In this document: positions 62,525-64,000 of the stretch, piece by piece
Numbering within the stretch: the stretch's first letter is position 1
Layout of the letters: each line of letters opens with the position of its first letter
NCBI GenBank assembly: GCA_046291875.1
Contig: JBKBSF010000009.1
Span: 74,734 to 138,733 of the forward strand
Source of the DNA: SKVR01 sp046291875
GTDB taxonomy: Bacteria > Bacteroidota > Bacteroidia > Bacteroidales > UBA7960
Reading direction: 5' to 3'
DNA: 64,000 nt
Notes under the pieces: model-generated
Seen by the model: only the letters and a program-made list of their open reading frames with translations
What the model was told of the DNA's origin: nothing
Database searches by the model: none
Made by a program: the position numbers and the translations under genes

Positions 62525-62627
62525 TTGTTCGAGATTTGGATTGCGCCCCGTTGGGGCTTGAGGTTGGATATTTCGTTTTACATCACAGGGCTGCACCCTG
62601 TGCTAATGATTGCGCCCCGTTGGGGCT
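62512..62627. repeat. REP doublet (forward) at the 5' side of tnpA
   Basis: GCCCCGTTGGGGC at 62545-62557 and 62614-62626 around a CACAGGG/CCCTGTG hairpin. It overlaps the first 13 bases of tnpA, so the repeat may carry the transposase's own promoter or start region. Confidence 0.85.
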
Positions 62628-62692
62628 TTTTTTTGTAAACGGGTGGATTGTGCAGGGGGACTGGGTTTTAAGAAGCAGACCAGGGCTGCTCC

Positions 62693-62875
62693 CAATTTGC
62701 GCATCATACAACCGTGACCCCTAATTCCCGCATTGCACGGAACAGGCTACCCTGAAAACCTCAAAAAAACACTTATTCTCGCCGGCCTTACCTGATCCAA
62801 AACAGGGTATTCAAAGAACGTATAACAGCCAAATATACTGTTTTTTCTTCTAATTGAACACTTTTAAGTGGTTGG
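62693..62875. repeat. Direct repeat, copy left of TA module 3
   Basis: About 183 bases, imperfectly repeated at 63727-63912. Shared blocks include CTAATTCCCGCATTGC / AATTCCCGCATTGC, ACAGGCTACCC, CCGGCCTTACCTG, CCAAAACAGGGTATTCAAAG and CACTTTTAAGT. Confidence 0.8.
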
Positions 62876-62942
62876 TATTGTTTTAGTTTTCAGATAACAG
62901 CAAGCACAAATCAATCTGGTTTTATTTTGTCCTTTAATTACG

Positions 62943-62950
62943 TAACTTTG
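62943..62950 (+). promoter_or_regulatory. Candidate -7 element for TA module 3
   Basis: TAACTTTG, identical to the -7 element of TA module 1 and of thyA, 80 bases before the antitoxin ATG. Confidence 0.5.
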
Positions 62951-63030
62951 TATTATAACAGACATTTGATTTGAAGTACATCAATAAATTTGGCAATCCT
63001 GGCTAAGAACCCCCAAATAGCTTATTCGCA

Positions 63031-63240
63031 ATGAAAACACAATTTGTAACAGATGACCACGGAAACAAACTGGCCGTTATTCTCCCAATAAGGGAGTACA
63101 ATAAAATGGTGGAAGACCTGGAAGAGTTGGAAGATATTAAGCTTTATGACGAAGCCAAGAAAGGGAAACAGGAATCTTTAGATGCAGAACAGGCGTTTAA
63201 AGAAATTGAGGAAGCCCGCATGAAAAATGAAGACCTATAA
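63031..63240 (+). CDS. Antitoxin of TA module 3
   Basis: The 69-residue protein begins MKTQFVTDDHGNKLAVILPIREYNKMVEDLEELED, a pattern seen in Phd/YefM-like Bacteroidota antitoxins (beta strand then acidic helix), and ends in a charged helical tail (AEQAFKEIEEARMKNEDL). It overlaps the toxin by 14 bases. The module lies between two ~185-base direct repeats and has its own -7 element. Confidence 0.8.
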   Translation: MKTQFVTDDHGNKLAVILPIREYNKMVEDLEELEDIKLYDEAKKGKQESLDAEQAFKEIEEARMKNEDL

Positions 63241-63484
63241 AGTCCGCATAGAGCGTAAAGCACAGAAAAACCTGGCAAAGGTTCAGGAACCCTACTATTC
63301 TAATATCAAAACCGCCATACTGGATTTAGGCAAAAACCCCCGACCACCAGGCTTTATAAAACTGAAAGGTAGAGATGCTTTTCGTATTCGGGTAGCCAGT
63401 TATCGTATAATCTATGAAATCCAAGATGCTATACTACTGGTAGTTGTGATTGATTTGGGACATAGGAAAGAAGTTTATAAATAG
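63227..63484 (+). CDS. RelE-type toxin of module 3
   Basis: The 85-residue protein has the canonical compact RelE fold order: YKVRIERKAQKNLAKV (strand, helix), IKTAILDLGKNPRPPGFIKLKG, then FRIRVASYRIIYEIQD and VVVIDLGHRKEVYK. Arg and Lys residues at RIRVASYRIIY and the C-terminal HRKEVY match RelE-type ribosome-dependent mRNA interferases. The frame is intact. It belongs to a different toxin subgroup from modules 1 and 2. Confidence 0.9.
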   Translation: MKTYKVRIERKAQKNLAKVQEPYYSNIKTAILDLGKNPRPPGFIKLKGRDAFRIRVASYRIIYEIQDAILLVVVIDLGHRKEVYK

Positions 63485-63726
63485 CAAAAAGTCTGGAAAA
63501 ACCCGGCAATCTGCCCGGGATACATTATACCCAGGATGAGCAATTTCCACCAGAATGAAAACCAGAATCTTAAAGTTGACATTAAAAAATTGCAGACCTG
63601 ATTGTAAGGTCCAGTCTTGACCGGCATTTTTTTTTATCACATGGATAAAATGATAGAGACAGGGCTTGACCTGTCCTCTGATTAACCTAATCCCTACCGC
63701 CAACGTATCCACACTATGCCACCTGG

Positions 63727-63912
63727 CAATCTGCGGCTCATATAACCGTGCCCCGTAATTCCCGCATTGCTCGGGACAGGCTACCCAATTTACGCCAAAA
63801 AAAATGATTTTCTCACCGGCCTTACCTGGTCCAAAACAGGGTATTCAAAGAGCGTATAATGCACAAAAATACAGCCTTTTTTCTTTTCATTTAGCACTTT
63901 TAAGTCATGGTT
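63727..63912. repeat. Direct repeat, copy right of TA module 3
   Basis: Second copy of 62693-62875, same orientation, 1034 bases away. Includes the CCCG...CGGG hairpin (CCCGCATTGCTCGGG). A further hairpin, CCCGG/CCGGG at 63502-63519, follows the toxin. Confidence 0.8.
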
Positions 63913-63917
63913 GTTTT

Positions 63918-63947
63918 TTTGGTTTGCTGTATAATTTTGTATTTTTG
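63918..63947 (+). promoter_or_regulatory. Candidate promoter for a gene beyond the window
   Basis: TTTGG, 18 bases, then TATTTTTG (63940-63947), a match to the Bacteroidota promoter directly after the right repeat, as found after the left copy. A further gene probably starts outside the window. Confidence 0.4.
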
Positions 63948-64000
63948 AATCACTGTTGTCCGGTAAAATAAATTAACATACTAGTTGAAATAAGAGATCC

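Overview
This window looks like a chromosomal scaffold piece from a member of the Bacteroidota, most like an anaerobic Bacteroidales or Marinilabiliales lineage. The evidence is the gene content: a TPR/PD40/OmpA protein with the domain order of PorE of the type IX secretion system, a membrane pyrophosphatase of the Na+-linked type, IorAB, a homodimeric-type AceE with AceF and Lpd, a Bacteroidota-type second DnaE, and many secreted or lipoprotein genes. Several genes also have the TAnnTTTG -7 element typical of this phylum. No rRNA or tRNA gene was recognised. One 100-N scaffold gap (44246-44345) lies inside a repeat-rich stretch.

Layout. 1-5238: the end of an MscS-family channel, a membrane J-protein, then a leftward group of TPR protein, phosphosulfolactate synthase, DUF368 lipid-carrier transporter and aroE. 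5546-14646: rightward housekeeping genes ffh, folD and queE, the PorE-like protein, a stand-alone exonuclease next to a Cas4-like nuclease, and dnaB. 14783-22076: a secreted protein with an amidotransferase-like motif, thyA-folA, surface proteins, a nucleoside transporter and a DUF151 nuclease. 22373-30134: hppA, gcvP and iorAB. 30571-39330: acpH, a MORN protein, a ClC protein with CBS domains, an M48 lipoprotein protease, a large S9 peptidase and a methyltransferase.

39380-44590 is the accessory region. It holds two toxin-antitoxin (TA) modules, a GC-rich DnaE2-like polymerase, several families of palindromic repeats and the gap. After it come a VF530 protein, a DEAD-box helicase, a DASS transporter, an alpha-glucan/polyphosphate group (glgX, treZ, ppk2), a GNAT-nitrilase fusion, a beta-barrel protein and the aceE-aceF-lpd operon. 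61600-64000 is a second accessory region: a REP-associated HUH transposase between inverted REP doublets, then a third TA module between two ~185-bp direct repeats.

The most unusual pattern is that all three TA modules are bracketed by repeats. For the second and third modules these are long direct repeats, which gives them the look of small movable cassettes, although no integrase or standard attC core is visible. The first module's toxin is split by a -1 frame change at a canonical slippery heptamer. A second point of interest is the pair of a stand-alone DEDD-type exonuclease and a Cas4-like DUF2779 protein whose own exonuclease-like motif appears to have lost its acidic residues.
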